A DNA stretch of 64,000 nucleotides from assembly GCF_007971225.1 (NCBI RefSeq), contig NZ_CP042435.1, forward strand, positions 3,475,501 through 3,539,500, given 5' to 3'. A program made the translations under genes and the position numbers. Under the pieces are notes generated by a model, which saw only the letters and a program-made list of their open reading frames with translations, searched no databases and was not told the origin of the DNA. Each line of letters opens with the position of its first letter. The first letter of the stretch is position 1. The DNA is from Panacibacter ginsenosidivorans. Its GTDB lineage: Bacteria; Bacteroidota; Bacteroidia; Chitinophagales; Chitinophagaceae. Positions 27,976 through 37,454 of this stretch are shown piece after piece.

Positions 27976-28635
27976 ATGAATGAATTTTTACTCATAATAT
28001 TGGCTTATTTGATTGGTTCAATCCCCACAGCGGTTTGGGTCAGCAAAAGATTTTTCGGAATAGACATTCGCGATTATGGCAGTGGTAATGCCGGGGCTAC
28101 CAATACTTTTCGTGTACTTGGCTCTAAATGGGGTACCATTGTGATGATCGTTGATATGGCAAAAGGAATCGCTGCCGCATTACTTTGTTTTTTACTTCCT
28201 TATTACGCAAACATCAATAATGAATGGGACAGAACAAACCTGATGATCGGCCTTGGTCTTGCTGCAGTTATTGGCCATATCTTTCCTATATGGGCGGGCT
28301 TCAGAGGTGGTAAAGGTGTTGCTACGCTGTTTGGTATGATCGTAGCAATTCAACCACTTGTTGCAGTTTGTTGTGTGGGTGTTTTTTTATTGGTACTTTA
28401 TCTTACCCGTTTCGTTTCGCTGAGTTCGATATTAGCCGGTATTTCATTCGCAATTTTTATACTCTTCATATTTAATGATGATGTTACGCTCTATCGCATA
28501 TTCTCCGTAGCCGTAGCATTGCTGGTAATTCTTACACACCAGAAAAACATTAATCGCATTCTTAATGGTACAGAAAGTAAAGTGCCTATTCTCAAACATC
28601 GGGACAGAAGAAGACAGCGTAGAAGGAACAGATAA
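27976..28635 (+). CDS. plsY: glycerol-3-phosphate acyltransferase PlsY
   Basis: This is a 219-residue inner-membrane enzyme with five or more membrane segments. PlsY motifs are present: YLIGSIPTAV near the start, YGSGNAGATNTFRVLG (motif 1), and GHIFPIWAGFRGGKGVAT (motif 2). It transfers acyl groups from acyl phosphate to glycerol 3-phosphate, the first step of phospholipid synthesis. The C-terminus is unusually Arg-rich. It ends two bases from the convergent gldA gene, leaving no room for a terminator between them. Confidence 0.94.
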   Translation: MNEFLLIILAYLIGSIPTAVWVSKRFFGIDIRDYGSGNAGATNTFRVLGSKWGTIVMIVDMAKGIAAALLCFLLPYYANINNEWDRTNLMIGLGLAAVIGHIFPIWAGFRGGKGVATLFGMIVAIQPLVAVCCVGVFLLVLYLTRFVSLSSILAGISFAIFILFIFNDDVTLYRIFSVAVALLVILTHQKNINRILNGTESKVPILKHRDRRRQRRRNR

Positions 28636-28637
28636 AA

Positions 28638-29549
28638 TTAATTTTGTTCTGATGCTGTAGTAAGTGTTCTGAATATTTCCTCAAGATTATTGTTAACAGC
28701 GCTATTAAGCGAAACGATACTTAAATTTTTCTGTAAAGAAATTTCCATTAATCTTCTTTTGAGACTTTCAGGATCATCCGTTGTAAAATGCCAGGTATTT
28801 TCATTTTTTTGTTGTACGTTCTGAATATTTTCAAAAATATTTTGCGCTACATTTTCTTTTATAACAAGAACAACTTCATTTTTATATTTTCTGCCAAGCA
28901 GGTTATTTACAGAATCATCTGCTACCAGTTCTCCTTTATTGATAATAATTACCCGGTCACAAATGGCTTGTACTTCCTGCATAATATGCGAAGAGAATAA
29001 TACGGTCTTATGCTTGCCTTGCTCTTTAATTACATTTCTTATTTCAATGATCTGGTTGGGATCGAGACCTGTTGTGGGTTCATCCAGTATCAATACTTCG
29101 GGATCATGAAGCAATGCAGCAGCAAGACCGACACGTTGTTTGTAGCCCTTTGAAAGTTGCCCTATTTTTTTATGTTTCTCAGGTGTTAATCCAACAAGCT
29201 CAATTGTTTTATCAACTGCAGATTTTCTGTTTGGAATAGCATAAACTCCTGCTACGAAAGACAAATATTCTTTTACGTACATGTCGTAATACAATGGATT
29301 AGATTCGGGCAGGTAGCCGATTTTTTTCTTTGCTTCAATCGGCCTCTTTATAACATTAATATCACAAACACTTGCATCACCCGCATCCTGCAAAAGATAA
29401 CCGGTAATGATCTTCATAGTGGTACTTTTTCCTGCACCATTCGGCCCAAGAAAACCAACAATCTCACCTTTTTCAATAGAGAACGAAATATTGTTTACTG
29501 CTTTCTGTGCGCCGTATGTTTTAAGTAAACTGTTTACAACGATTGACAT
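28638..29549 (-). CDS. gldA: ABC transporter ATP-binding protein, GldA type
   Basis: This is a 303-residue ABC ATPase with Walker A GPNGAGKS (35-42), the signature LSKGYKQRVG near 140, Walker B VLILDEPTTGLDP and the switch His in LFSSHIM. Sequence and length match GldA, the ATPase that with GldF and GldG supports gliding motility and T9SS function in Bacteroidota. gldF and gldG are not adjacent here, so a general ABC-2 drug/lipid exporter ATPase remains possible. The T9SS-dependent proteins in this window fit with a gliding/T9SS organism. The transcript is probably near-leaderless. Confidence 0.8.
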   Translation of the reverse strand: MSIVVNSLLKTYGAQKAVNNISFSIEKGEIVGFLGPNGAGKSTTMKIITGYLLQDAGDASVCDINVIKRPIEAKKKIGYLPESNPLYYDMYVKEYLSFVAGVYAIPNRKSAVDKTIELVGLTPEKHKKIGQLSKGYKQRVGLAAALLHDPEVLILDEPTTGLDPNQIIEIRNVIKEQGKHKTVLFSSHIMQEVQAICDRVIIINKGELVADDSVNNLLGRKYKNEVVLVIKENVAQNIFENIQNVQQKNENTWHFTTDDPESLKRRLMEISLQKNLSIVSLNSAVNNNLEEIFRTLTTASEQN

Positions 29550-29553
29550 GATT

Positions 29554-29561
29554 CAAATATA
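29554..29561 (-). promoter_or_regulatory. candidate -7 promoter box TATATTTG for gldA
   Basis: On the minus strand TATATTTG ends four bases before the gldA ATG, predicting a near-leaderless transcript. Confidence 0.42.
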
Positions 29562-29583
29562 AGAAGTATAAAGACAGGAAGAT

Positions 29584-29787
29584 TTTTTGAAGCCATACAC
29601 ATGAATATAAATTAAGCTTTTCTTGCGTCGCACTCTTATACAGAAGAATAGGTTTCAGCAATCAGGTTTAAGCTAAATATCCGTGACTCATTGAATGCTG
29701 ATACCTGATAGCTGAGATCTGTGCAAAACGTACAAGTGAGTGACACAACAGGCGATGCCCAAAGAACAAATGTTTGTAACCAAAAAA
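29584..29787. repeat. IR60 inverted pair, type A then type B, with nested inverted repeat
   Basis: A minus type A copy (29584-29641, ends CTTATAC) faces a plus type B copy (29730-29787). Inside the spacer, TCAGCAATCAGGT (29655-29667) is the near-complement of ACCTGATAGCTGA (29703-29715). The pair occupies most of the 315-base gap before acs. Confidence 0.82.
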
Positions 29788-29864
29788 ATCACAAACGTTT
29801 TAGCAAGTATGCGCATCCATTAAACTTTGGTTGTAAATTTAGCCCCTTAAATAACACGATTGAC

Positions 29865-31787
29865 ATGTCATATCCTTACCAGATAAAATCTTTGGAACAA
29901 TACAAAGAGGCTTACAAACAAAGTGTAGATAACCCCGATCTTTTCTGGGGAAATATTGGCGGCTATTTTCAGTGGAAACGCAGGTGGGAAAAAGTGCTTG
30001 AGTGGAATTTCACAGAGCCAAAAATAGAATGGTATAAAGGTGCAAAACTGAATATTACGGAGAATTGTCTCGACAGGCATTTGAAAACATTAGCCAACAC
30101 ACCCGCTATTATCTGGGAACCAAATGATCCGGAAGAACATCACCGCGTAATTACCTACAAAGATCTTTATACAAAGGTTTGCCAGTTTGCGAATGTGCTT
30201 AAAAGCAATGGCGTAAAAAAAGGTGATCGTGTTTGTATTTATATGGGTATGATACCGGAGCTTGCTATTGCTGTGTTAGCGTGTGCAAGAATTGGTGCTA
30301 TTCATTCTGTAATATTTGGCGGCTTTAGTGCACAAAGTATTGCAGATCGGTTGTACGATGCGCAGGCGGAATATATTGTAACCTGTGATGGTGCTTATCG
30401 TGGTGCAAAAGATATTCCGCTGAAAAGTGTTATTGATGATGCATTGATTGGCAACAGAACAGTAAAGCGTGTTATTGTTTGCACCAGAACAAGAACAGCG
30501 GTTTCTATGATCAAAGGCCGTGATGTATGGTGGGAAGATGAAGTAAAGAAAGTTGAAACACTTGGCCTGGTTGATTGTCCTGCAGAAGAAATGGATGCAG
30601 AAGACCCGTTATTCATTTTATATACTTCAGGTTCTACAGGAAAACCAAAAGGTGTTGTGCATGCATGTGCTGGTTATATGGTTTATACCAATTATACTTT
30701 TGTAAACGTATTTCAATACCAGCGTGGAGACATTCATTTCTGCACTGCAGATATTGGTTGGATCACCGGACACAGTTACATTGTTTATGGTCCATTAAGC
30801 GCTGGCGGCACTTCGCTGATGTTTGAAGGCATTCCTACATGGCCCGATGCAGGAAGATTCTGGGATATTATTGATAAATTCAAAGTAAACATTCTTTACA
30901 CCGCGCCAACAGCTATAAGAAGCTTAATGGGTTTTGGTCTAGGCCCATTGCAGGGGAAAAATCTTTCTTCATTAAAAATACTGGGCACAGTTGGTGAGCC
31001 CATTAATGAAGAAGCATGGCACTGGTATGATGAACATATTGGCAAGAAAAAGTGTCCCATTGTAGATACGTGGTGGCAAACCGAAACAGGAGGTATACTT
31101 ATTTCTAACCTGGCGGGTGTAACACTGGCAAAACCAAGCTGGGCAACGCTTCCAATGCCCGGCGTACAGCCAATACTTGTAGATGAGAATGGTAAAGAAG
31201 TAACAGAAAAAGAAGATGGGCTGTATAAAGGAAATCTCTGTATTAAAGCACCATGGCCTTCAACCATACGTACAACATATGGAGATCATGAACGCTGTAA
31301 AAAAAATTATTTCAGCACGTATGAAAATTTATATTTTACCGGAGATGGCGCATTGAAAGATGAGGAAGGTAATTATCGCATCACCGGTCGTGTTGATGAT
31401 GTGTTGAATGTAAGCGGTCACCGTATTGGTACGGCAGAAGTTGAGAATGCTATCAATATGCATGCAGGTGTTGTTGAAAGTGCGGTGGTTGGTTACCCGC
31501 ATGATATAAAAGGCCAGGGCATTTATGCGTACGTAATTTTCCAGGGATCACATGGCGACGAAGCAATGAGAAGAAAAGATATTTTGCAAACTGTTACACG
31601 CATTATTGGTGCTATTGCGAAGCCAGATAAAATTCAGTTTGTAAGTGGTTTACCCAAGACAAGAAGCGGTAAAATTATGCGCCGGATTCTAAGAAAAATT
31701 GCAGAAGGTGAAACGCAAAACCTTGGTGATACGACTACCTTACTCGATCCTGGTGTTGTGGAAGAAATAAAGAATGGAAAAATATAG
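29865..31787 (+). CDS. acs: acetyl-CoA synthetase
   Basis: This is a 640-residue adenylate-forming enzyme of standard length. It has the P-loop motif LYTSGSTGKPKGV (near 250), the WWQTETGG motif (near 403), a hinge region FTGDGALKDEEGNYRITGR, and the C-terminal PKTRSGKIMRR with the catalytic/acetylated Lys. It makes acetyl-CoA from acetate, ATP and CoA. The frame is open upstream through an IR60 repeat, but family similarity starts at SYPYQIKSLEQY, so the ATG at 29865 is the start. A terminator follows. Confidence 0.95.
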   Translation: MSYPYQIKSLEQYKEAYKQSVDNPDLFWGNIGGYFQWKRRWEKVLEWNFTEPKIEWYKGAKLNITENCLDRHLKTLANTPAIIWEPNDPEEHHRVITYKDLYTKVCQFANVLKSNGVKKGDRVCIYMGMIPELAIAVLACARIGAIHSVIFGGFSAQSIADRLYDAQAEYIVTCDGAYRGAKDIPLKSVIDDALIGNRTVKRVIVCTRTRTAVSMIKGRDVWWEDEVKKVETLGLVDCPAEEMDAEDPLFILYTSGSTGKPKGVVHACAGYMVYTNYTFVNVFQYQRGDIHFCTADIGWITGHSYIVYGPLSAGGTSLMFEGIPTWPDAGRFWDIIDKFKVNILYTAPTAIRSLMGFGLGPLQGKNLSSLKILGTVGEPINEEAWHWYDEHIGKKKCPIVDTWWQTETGGILISNLAGVTLAKPSWATLPMPGVQPILVDENGKEVTEKEDGLYKGNLCIKAPWPSTIRTTYGDHERCKKNYFSTYENLYFTGDGALKDEEGNYRITGRVDDVLNVSGHRIGTAEVENAINMHAGVVESAVVGYPHDIKGQGIYAYVIFQGSHGDEAMRRKDILQTVTRIIGAIAKPDKIQFVSGLPKTRSGKIMRRILRKIAEGETQNLGDTTTLLDPGVVEEIKNGKI

Positions 31788-31808
31788 TAGCATCATTCTA
31801 TAAAATAG

Positions 31809-31838
31809 AAGTCCTGCATAAACTCCGGGATTTTTTTA
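31809..31838 (+). terminator. terminator after acs
   Basis: AGTCCTG pairs with CGGGATT (with two G-U pairs) and is followed by a T-run of seven. Confidence 0.6.
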
Positions 31839-31894
31839 TTTGTGTATCAACTCCATTGCTCCTATTGTACTTTTGTTGTGTCACTCACTTGTAC
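31839..31894 (-). repeat. IR60 repeat, type B
   Basis: Minus copy with a worn outer arm; the core TTGTTGTGTCACTCACTTGTAC-type sequence ends at 31894. It lies between the convergent acs and recO genes. Confidence 0.78.
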
Positions 31895-31915
31895 ATTCAG
31901 GTCTTTATTCAACTA

Positions 31916-32656
31916 TCAACTCAACACTTCCTGCAACACTTTTAAACTTCTTAACTCGCCAAAGCCTTCAATGTGCAGTGCAAGATATTGCGCATAAGCT
32001 TCCAGCAGTTGTCTGCGTGTATTACGGTTAAGTTGAAAATTTTCGAGATCGCTATAGAAGTTGATATTATTAATTGCAGCAGTGGTTTTGGCAAGATCAT
32101 TTGTAACATAAAAATTATGATCTGGTATAGCTGCAACAAAATTGCCATCCTGCAGATCGAGCACAGGTGTTTGCATGTTGTATTCACCCTGCACCTGAAA
32201 ACCTAATTCAGCTAGCAGATGCAGCGTAAAATATAAAGGCATGTTTGCGGTTAATGTTTCATTGCCCTTATCCAATTGTTTTAAACTGTCTTCAATCAAA
32301 TAAAATAATTCAGGATTGGCTTCGGGTTGTTTTAGTGCATGCTGTAATAATTCTATTAAATACATGGCTGCCGCATTTTTAATTACGTCAAAGAAAAGTG
32401 CGGTATATAAATAACTCCATTGATAATCTTTAATGAACTGCAGATTCTTTAATTCGTTATGATACACTTCCATTTCCAGCATTGCAGCCGGTTGAAAATA
32501 AGATGCTTTTGATGAGCCTTTTTTTGATGTTTGCCGTACGCCTTTTACAATGTAACTCTGTATGCCAAATAGCTCTGTGTACACTGTAGCAATAACACTG
32601 GTCTCGCCATACTTTACTGTACGCAATACAATGCCTTTGGTTTTATGCGTTATCAT
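31916..32656 (-). CDS. recO: DNA repair protein RecO
   Basis: This is a 246-residue protein. The N-terminal OB-fold starts with the conserved TKGIVLRTVKYGETSVIATVYT pattern (residues 4-25), and helical regions follow, as in Bacteroidota RecO, including YHNELKNLQFIKDY. RecO loads RecA onto SSB-coated single-stranded DNA during gap repair. An ATG 18 bases upstream is in frame, but 32656 places the start directly before the conserved strand and just after a promoter-like box. The usual zinc-finger cysteines are not seen. Confidence 0.9.
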   Translation of the reverse strand: MITHKTKGIVLRTVKYGETSVIATVYTELFGIQSYIVKGVRQTSKKGSSKASYFQPAAMLEMEVYHNELKNLQFIKDYQWSYLYTALFFDVIKNAAAMYLIELLQHALKQPEANPELFYLIEDSLKQLDKGNETLTANMPLYFTLHLLAELGFQVQGEYNMQTPVLDLQDGNFVAAIPDHNFYVTNDLAKTTAAINNINFYSDLENFQLNRNTRRQLLEAYAQYLALHIEGFGELRSLKVLQEVLS

Positions 32657-32663
32657 GCTGTTG

Positions 32664-32671
32664 CAAAAATA
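32664..32671 (-). promoter_or_regulatory. candidate -7 promoter box TATTTTTG for recO
   Basis: On the minus strand the box ends seven bases before the recO ATG at 32656. Confidence 0.4.
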
Positions 32672-32768
32672 CAATCATAAAAAGAGAAAGGGCATCATTG
32701 AGATCGTTGCTGATTAAAAAGCAAAAGCAGATTTGATTAATATGCGATGAGATATGAACTAAAGATTG

Positions 32769-32805
32769 ACCTCTCTCTCCTTAAGAATAGGGAACGGGGA
32801 CAGGT
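32769..32805. repeat. degenerate copy of the CCCTCTCCTTAAGGAGAGGG palindrome element
   Basis: CTCTCTCCTTAAGAATAGGG followed by AACGGGGACAGGT matches the element at 40560-40595 in order and spacing but has lost the perfect palindrome. Confidence 0.65.
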
Positions 32806-32825
32806 TGCCGCATACAGAACAGAAT

Positions 32826-32885
32826 GTACAAGTGAGTGACACAACAAAGGCTCAACAGAGTTGAAAAGCTGATTTACTAAAACTT
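32826..32885 (+). repeat. IR60 repeat, type B
   Basis: Plus copy GTACAAGTGAGTGACACAAC, then AAAGGCTCAACAG; the outer arm is worn. It lies in the divergent region between recO and the YncE/phosphoesterase gene. Confidence 0.8.
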
Positions 32886-32955
32886 CTATTAATTCATTAT
32901 TACTTCATGCACTTTAATGCGGATGCATTTACCTTTATTGCTTAAAATATCCGGG

Positions 32956-35367
32956 ATGAGAAATTTGTTGACCATTGTATTTGTTTTTTCCTGCGCAGTA
33001 ATTAGCGCTCAAACAAAAAATGAATTAGCAGAAAAAAGAATTGGCTTACCGAACGGGTGGAGCCTTACACCAGTTGGCAAATGTTTGCAACTGGGTGATC
33101 TGCCTTTAAATATTGCTGTTTCCTCAACAAAGAAATTTATTGCGGTTACCAATAACGGTCAAAGCACGCAAAGTATTCAATTGATAGACGCACGCACAGA
33201 CAAAAGGCTTGACAGTATTGACATCCCAAAAAGCTGGCTGGGCCTGAAGTTCAGCGCTGATGAAAAATTCCTTTATGCAAGCGGCGGCAATGACAATTGG
33301 ATATTGAAATACGCAATCATAAACAACAGGCTTATTCTAAAAGACAGCATAAAACTGGGTGATAAATGGCCGGAGAAAATCTCTCCTGCAGGGATTGATA
33401 TTGATGATGCGCAACAGAAAATGTATGTGGTAACAAAAGAAAATAATAGTTTATATACCCTTGATCTTAAGACGAAAAAAATTACAGGTAAATTGAATCT
33501 TGACGCTGAAGCTTATACCTGCCTGCTTTCTCCTGATAAAAGAGAATTGTATATTTCTCTTTGGGGTGGCGATAAACTGCTTGTATATAGTACTGTACAG
33601 AAAAAATTGATCGCCTCGGTTCCTGTTGGCGATAATCCTAATGAAATTTGTTTATCAAAGAACGGAATATACTTATATGTATGCAATGCAAATGATAATA
33701 GTGTTTCTGTTATCAATATCAAACAGCGTATAGTGGTGGAAACACTCAATACTGCATTATATCCACATGCGCCTGTTGGTTCTACACCAAACAGTGTTGC
33801 ATTAAGTGCAGATGAAAAAACTTTGTATATAGCAAACGCAGATAACAATTGTCTTGCAGTGTTTGATGTAACAATTAAAGGTAAGAGTGTATCAAAAGGC
33901 TTTATTCCTGTGGGCTGGTACCCTACTTGTGTACGTGTGATCGGGAATAAAATTTATGTTGCGAATGGAAAAGGGTTTACTTCGATGGCAAACACTCACT
34001 TTGATCCCTTCCATACCAACTCAACAATGGGTTATCAAAAAGGCGACAATGATAAATGGTATATCGGTGGCTTGTTTAAAGGAACATTAAGCATTATCAA
34101 TACTCCAACTGATTCTCAATTGAGTGAATATTCTCAATTGGTTTATACAAACACGCCTTACAAAAAGGAACAGGAAAAAAATGCAATGGGAGAAGCCGGA
34201 AACCCTATACCCATGCATATTGGAGATACCTCTCCTATTAAATATGTCTTTTATATCATAAAAGAAAACAGGACTTATGACCAGGTGCTCGGTGATGTAT
34301 CAGCAGGCAATGGCGACAGCAGTATTGTTCTCTTCGGTGAAAAAATAACACCCAACCAGCATGCTATTGTAAAAGACTTTGTACTGCTGGATAATTTTTA
34401 TGTAAATGCAGAAGTAAGTGAAGATGGGCATAGCTGGAGCATGGGTGCTTATGCAACTGATTTTATTGAGAAGAACTGGCCTACAAATTACGGCGGCCGC
34501 GGTGGTCAATATGATGGTGAAGGCTCCAGGCCTGTAGCAAATAATAAAATGTATATCTGGGACGATTGTAAACAATCCAATGTAAGCTATCGCACCTATG
34601 GAGAATTTGCTGATGGCTACAAAGCAGTTATCCCTGTTTTGAACAATCATTTCTGTCCATACTATGCACCTTGGGATCTTACAGTTCGGGACACAACAAG
34701 ATATGCGCAGTGGACAAAAGAATTTGATTCACTCGTGGCTATCAATGAAGTGCCGCATTTTAATTCTTTGCGATTCTCAAACGATCATACAAGCGGACTT
34801 TCAAAAGGTGCACCTACACCTTTTGCACAGGTTGCAGACAATGATCTTGCAGTAGGCATGTTCCTGCAACATTTAAGTGAAAGCCCTTTATGGAAAGAGA
34901 GCGTTGTATTTATTTTAGAAGATGATGCACAGGATGGTCCGGATCATGTAGATGCGCACAGAAGCACAGCATATGTTGCAGGTGGTTTTGTAAAACGTCA
35001 TTATGTTGATCATACAATGTATTCAACTGCTTCTATGTTACGTACGATTGAACTTATTCTTGGTATGCCGCCCATGAGTCAGTACGATGCCGCTGCAACG
35101 CCTATGTGGCGCTGCTTTTCCAACACAGCAGATCTTACTGCATTTCATGCAAAACCCGCTCTTGTTGATCTAAATGAAAGAAACAAAGTATCGAATGCAT
35201 GGCAACGCAGGAGTGAAACATTTGATTTTACAAAAGAAGATCGTATCCCTGATGATCAGTTCAGCGAAGTAATATGGAAAGCAGTAAAAGGAGAAAATTC
35301 TGTAATGCCTGCGCCACGCAGAGCAGCGTTTGTAAAACTTAGTGCAAAGAAAGATGATGATGATTAG
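32956..35367 (+). CDS. YncE-like beta-propeller fused to phosphoesterase (alkaline phosphatase superfamily)
   Basis: This is an 803-residue exported protein. A Sec signal peptide ends at VISAQ. Residues about 35-380 are a seven-bladed YncE/YVTN-type propeller (LSPDKRELYISLWG, LSADEKTLYIANADNN). From about 425 comes a phosphoesterase domain of the phospholipase C/acid phosphatase type, beginning IIKENRTYDQVLGD, with EDGHSWS and, later, FILEDDAQDGPDHVDAHRS as probable metal-binding segments. The C-terminus is Lys/Asp-rich. This bifunctional architecture is common in Bacteroidota; the substrate is unknown. The start at 32956 is chosen because it gives a proper signal peptide. Confidence 0.87.
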   Translation: MRNLLTIVFVFSCAVISAQTKNELAEKRIGLPNGWSLTPVGKCLQLGDLPLNIAVSSTKKFIAVTNNGQSTQSIQLIDARTDKRLDSIDIPKSWLGLKFSADEKFLYASGGNDNWILKYAIINNRLILKDSIKLGDKWPEKISPAGIDIDDAQQKMYVVTKENNSLYTLDLKTKKITGKLNLDAEAYTCLLSPDKRELYISLWGGDKLLVYSTVQKKLIASVPVGDNPNEICLSKNGIYLYVCNANDNSVSVINIKQRIVVETLNTALYPHAPVGSTPNSVALSADEKTLYIANADNNCLAVFDVTIKGKSVSKGFIPVGWYPTCVRVIGNKIYVANGKGFTSMANTHFDPFHTNSTMGYQKGDNDKWYIGGLFKGTLSIINTPTDSQLSEYSQLVYTNTPYKKEQEKNAMGEAGNPIPMHIGDTSPIKYVFYIIKENRTYDQVLGDVSAGNGDSSIVLFGEKITPNQHAIVKDFVLLDNFYVNAEVSEDGHSWSMGAYATDFIEKNWPTNYGGRGGQYDGEGSRPVANNKMYIWDDCKQSNVSYRTYGEFADGYKAVIPVLNNHFCPYYAPWDLTVRDTTRYAQWTKEFDSLVAINEVPHFNSLRFSNDHTSGLSKGAPTPFAQVADNDLAVGMFLQHLSESPLWKESVVFILEDDAQDGPDHVDAHRSTAYVAGGFVKRHYVDHTMYSTASMLRTIELILGMPPMSQYDAAATPMWRCFSNTADLTAFHAKPALVDLNERNKVSNAWQRRSETFDFTKEDRIPDDQFSEVIWKAVKGENSVMPAPRRAAFVKLSAKKDDDD

Positions 35368-35370
35368 TTA

Positions 35371-35525
35371 AATATTTTTGTACTTAGCTTTAGTGCTGCT
35401 ATTAAGCCTCGTTGCGTCGCACACTTGTACGCCTTATTCTTATTACTGCATTTATTTGTTGCATGTTGTACAGGAAGTACAAGTGAGTGACACAACAGGT
35501 GATGCTATAAGTACTTAAGTTAAGT
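35371..35525. repeat. IR60 inverted pair, type A then type B
   Basis: A minus type A copy (35371-35430, GTTGCGTCGCACACTTGTAC) faces a plus type B copy (35477-35525, GTACAAGTGAGTGACACAAC, AGGTGATGCT). It fills the gap between convergent genes. Confidence 0.85.
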
Positions 35526-35532
35526 GCGTGAA

Positions 35533-35778
35533 TTAATCTGTTATTTCATCAGAACTTGTGGGCAAATGATCATATTCGCCTTTCATGGCGTAATAACCGA
35601 AGATCATCATGCCAATTGCAATTGGAGCGAATACGATGATGAAAACACTCCATTGAATTTTTGTATCAATGACCGGCGTTTTTTCGATCTCGTGTAATGC
35701 AGTGATGATAAGAAAATACATTCCAACCGGTGCAAGCAGGAACCATATAATGCCTGCAAATTTTTTTATACTGTTCAT
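35533..35778 (-). CDS. small two-TM membrane protein, partner of MFS gene
   Basis: This is an 81-residue protein with two hydrophobic segments (about 8-27 and 44-64) separated by a short polar loop, and an acidic C-terminus. It starts nine bases after the stop of the upstream MFS gene on the same strand, so the two are translated from one message. I do not recognise a named family; a role as an accessory subunit or assembly factor of the transporter is inferred only from the pairing. Confidence 0.7.
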   Translation of the reverse strand: MNSIKKFAGIIWFLLAPVGMYFLIITALHEIEKTPVIDTKIQWSVFIIVFAPIAIGMMIFGYYAMKGEYDHLPTSSDEITD

Positions 35779-35787
35779 AAAATATGT

Positions 35788-37323
35788 TTAGTCGTTTACA
35801 TTTTTATCTATCCTGTTCGAAATATACAATGTGCCGATAACCAGACATATCGCTGCAACAATGATGGGATAATTAAGGCCAACTAATTTGTTGTCAGTAT
35901 AAATTGTTGTAAGCAATGTTGCGATGAATGGTGTTAGGCCACCAAACACACCATTTCCGATGTGATACGGCAAAGACATAGACGTATAGCGGATCTTTGT
36001 GGGAAACAGTTCTACAAGAAACGCTGCGATTGGCCCATAAACCATTGTTACGTACAGTACCATTACAAAAACAAGGAGTACCATGTACCAGTAATCTGCG
36101 TCTGAAATAAGTTTGGAAATTTTTATATCAGGTTTTGCTTCTTTCTTTCCTGCCTGGGCAAATAATGTGTCTGTTCTTGTTTCAGTCATTTGCATGCCGT
36201 CTGTATAAAATGTTTTTATAACAGTCTTCTTTAACGCATCATTTGTTTTTGCAATAGTTGTTATTGATGAATCAATTTGTTTTTTCTCAGTTATCTCCGT
36301 TTTTGTTTTTATATCTGTTGTTGAAAGTAAGTTTCCAAATAATGGTATGTAAGTAAAAATAGCCAGCAACATACCCACAAGCATGATCCATTTTCTGCCT
36401 ATCTTATCACTCAAACCACCAAACACAACAAAGAATGGCGTTGCAAATAAAATTGACCAAATAAGAATTGTCCGCGACTGATCAAAATCAACCTTGCAAA
36501 CGTTTTCAATAAATGATTGCGCGTAAAATTGTCCTGTGTACCAAACAACGCCCTGGCCCATTGTTGCTCCAAACAATGCAAGCAAAACCATTTTCAGGTT
36601 TGTTTTATGTGCAAAACTTTCTTTCAATGGATTCACAGAAGTTTTGCCTTCAGTTTTCAACTTTGCAAACAGCGGCGATTCTTTCATCTTCATGCGTATG
36701 TAAATGGAGACGATAACAAGAATGATCGAAACAAGAAAAGGAATGCGCCAGCCCCAGTCGTTGAATTTTGCAATGGACTTTGCTGCGTCCGTATCAAGAC
36801 TATGACGGGTAATCAATATCACACCAAGCGACACAAACAAACCAAGCGTAGCGGTGGTTTGTATCCATGAAGTATAAAAGCCCCTTTTATTTTCAGGCGA
36901 ATGTTCTGCTACATAAGTAGCAGCGCCGCCATATTCACCACCAAGGGCAAGCCCCTGCAATAAACGCAATAATAAAACAATGATAGGCGCAGCAAAACCA
37001 ATCGTTTCATATCCCGGCACAAGACCAATAGCAAATGTTGATCCGCCCATAATGATCAGCGTGAGTAAGAATGTATATTTTCTTCCAATGATGTCGCCCA
37101 ATCTTCCAAACACCAATGCGCCAAACGGTCTTACGATAAATCCTGCAGCAAATGTTGCAAGCGTTGAAAGCAGTGCAGCCGTTGGGTTTGTTTTCGGAAA
37201 GAACTGGCTCGCAATAACCGTGGCAAGACTGCCGAAAATATAAAAGTCGTACCACTCAATTAAAGTACCTGCAGAAGAAGCACCAATAACTTTCCAGATT
37301 CCTTTAGAGTCGTTAGTATTCAT
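35788..37323 (-). CDS. MHS-family MFS transporter (metabolite:H+ symporter)
   Basis: This is a 511-residue, twelve-segment transporter with family motifs: SSAGTLIEWYDFYIFG at the start, GRLGDIIGRKYTF (motif A), LQGLALGGEYGGA, and GGLSDKIGRKW in the second half. MHS carriers include ProP and ShiA and move organic acids or osmolytes with protons. Residues about 333-406 form an extra hydrophilic loop of some 70 residues, probably between segments 8 and 9, which ordinary members lack. The start at 37323 fits the family N-terminus; an upstream ATG would add 12 unlike residues. Confidence 0.87.
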   Translation of the reverse strand: MNTNDSKGIWKVIGASSAGTLIEWYDFYIFGSLATVIASQFFPKTNPTAALLSTLATFAAGFIVRPFGALVFGRLGDIIGRKYTFLLTLIIMGGSTFAIGLVPGYETIGFAAPIIVLLLRLLQGLALGGEYGGAATYVAEHSPENKRGFYTSWIQTTATLGLFVSLGVILITRHSLDTDAAKSIAKFNDWGWRIPFLVSIILVIVSIYIRMKMKESPLFAKLKTEGKTSVNPLKESFAHKTNLKMVLLALFGATMGQGVVWYTGQFYAQSFIENVCKVDFDQSRTILIWSILFATPFFVVFGGLSDKIGRKWIMLVGMLLAIFTYIPLFGNLLSTTDIKTKTEITEKKQIDSSITTIAKTNDALKKTVIKTFYTDGMQMTETRTDTLFAQAGKKEAKPDIKISKLISDADYWYMVLLVFVMVLYVTMVYGPIAAFLVELFPTKIRYTSMSLPYHIGNGVFGGLTPFIATLLTTIYTDNKLVGLNYPIIVAAICLVIGTLYISNRIDKNVND

Positions 37324-37454
37324 GTTGATCGTTTGCTTGCAGAAAAATTCATATAACACGTGCCACTAACACAGGAATGAAAGATACGTGTTTAAAGAGA
37401 AATTTACTTTACTGCTGTTTGCAGATGATCAAAATAATATTTGCTTTCGTAATA

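Noticed and set aside
29721-29864. N-terminal extension of acetyl-CoA synthetase containing VQVSDTTGDA
   Set aside because: This peptide is the translation of an IR60 type B copy and recurs in several unrelated frames. Family similarity begins at the ATG at 29865.
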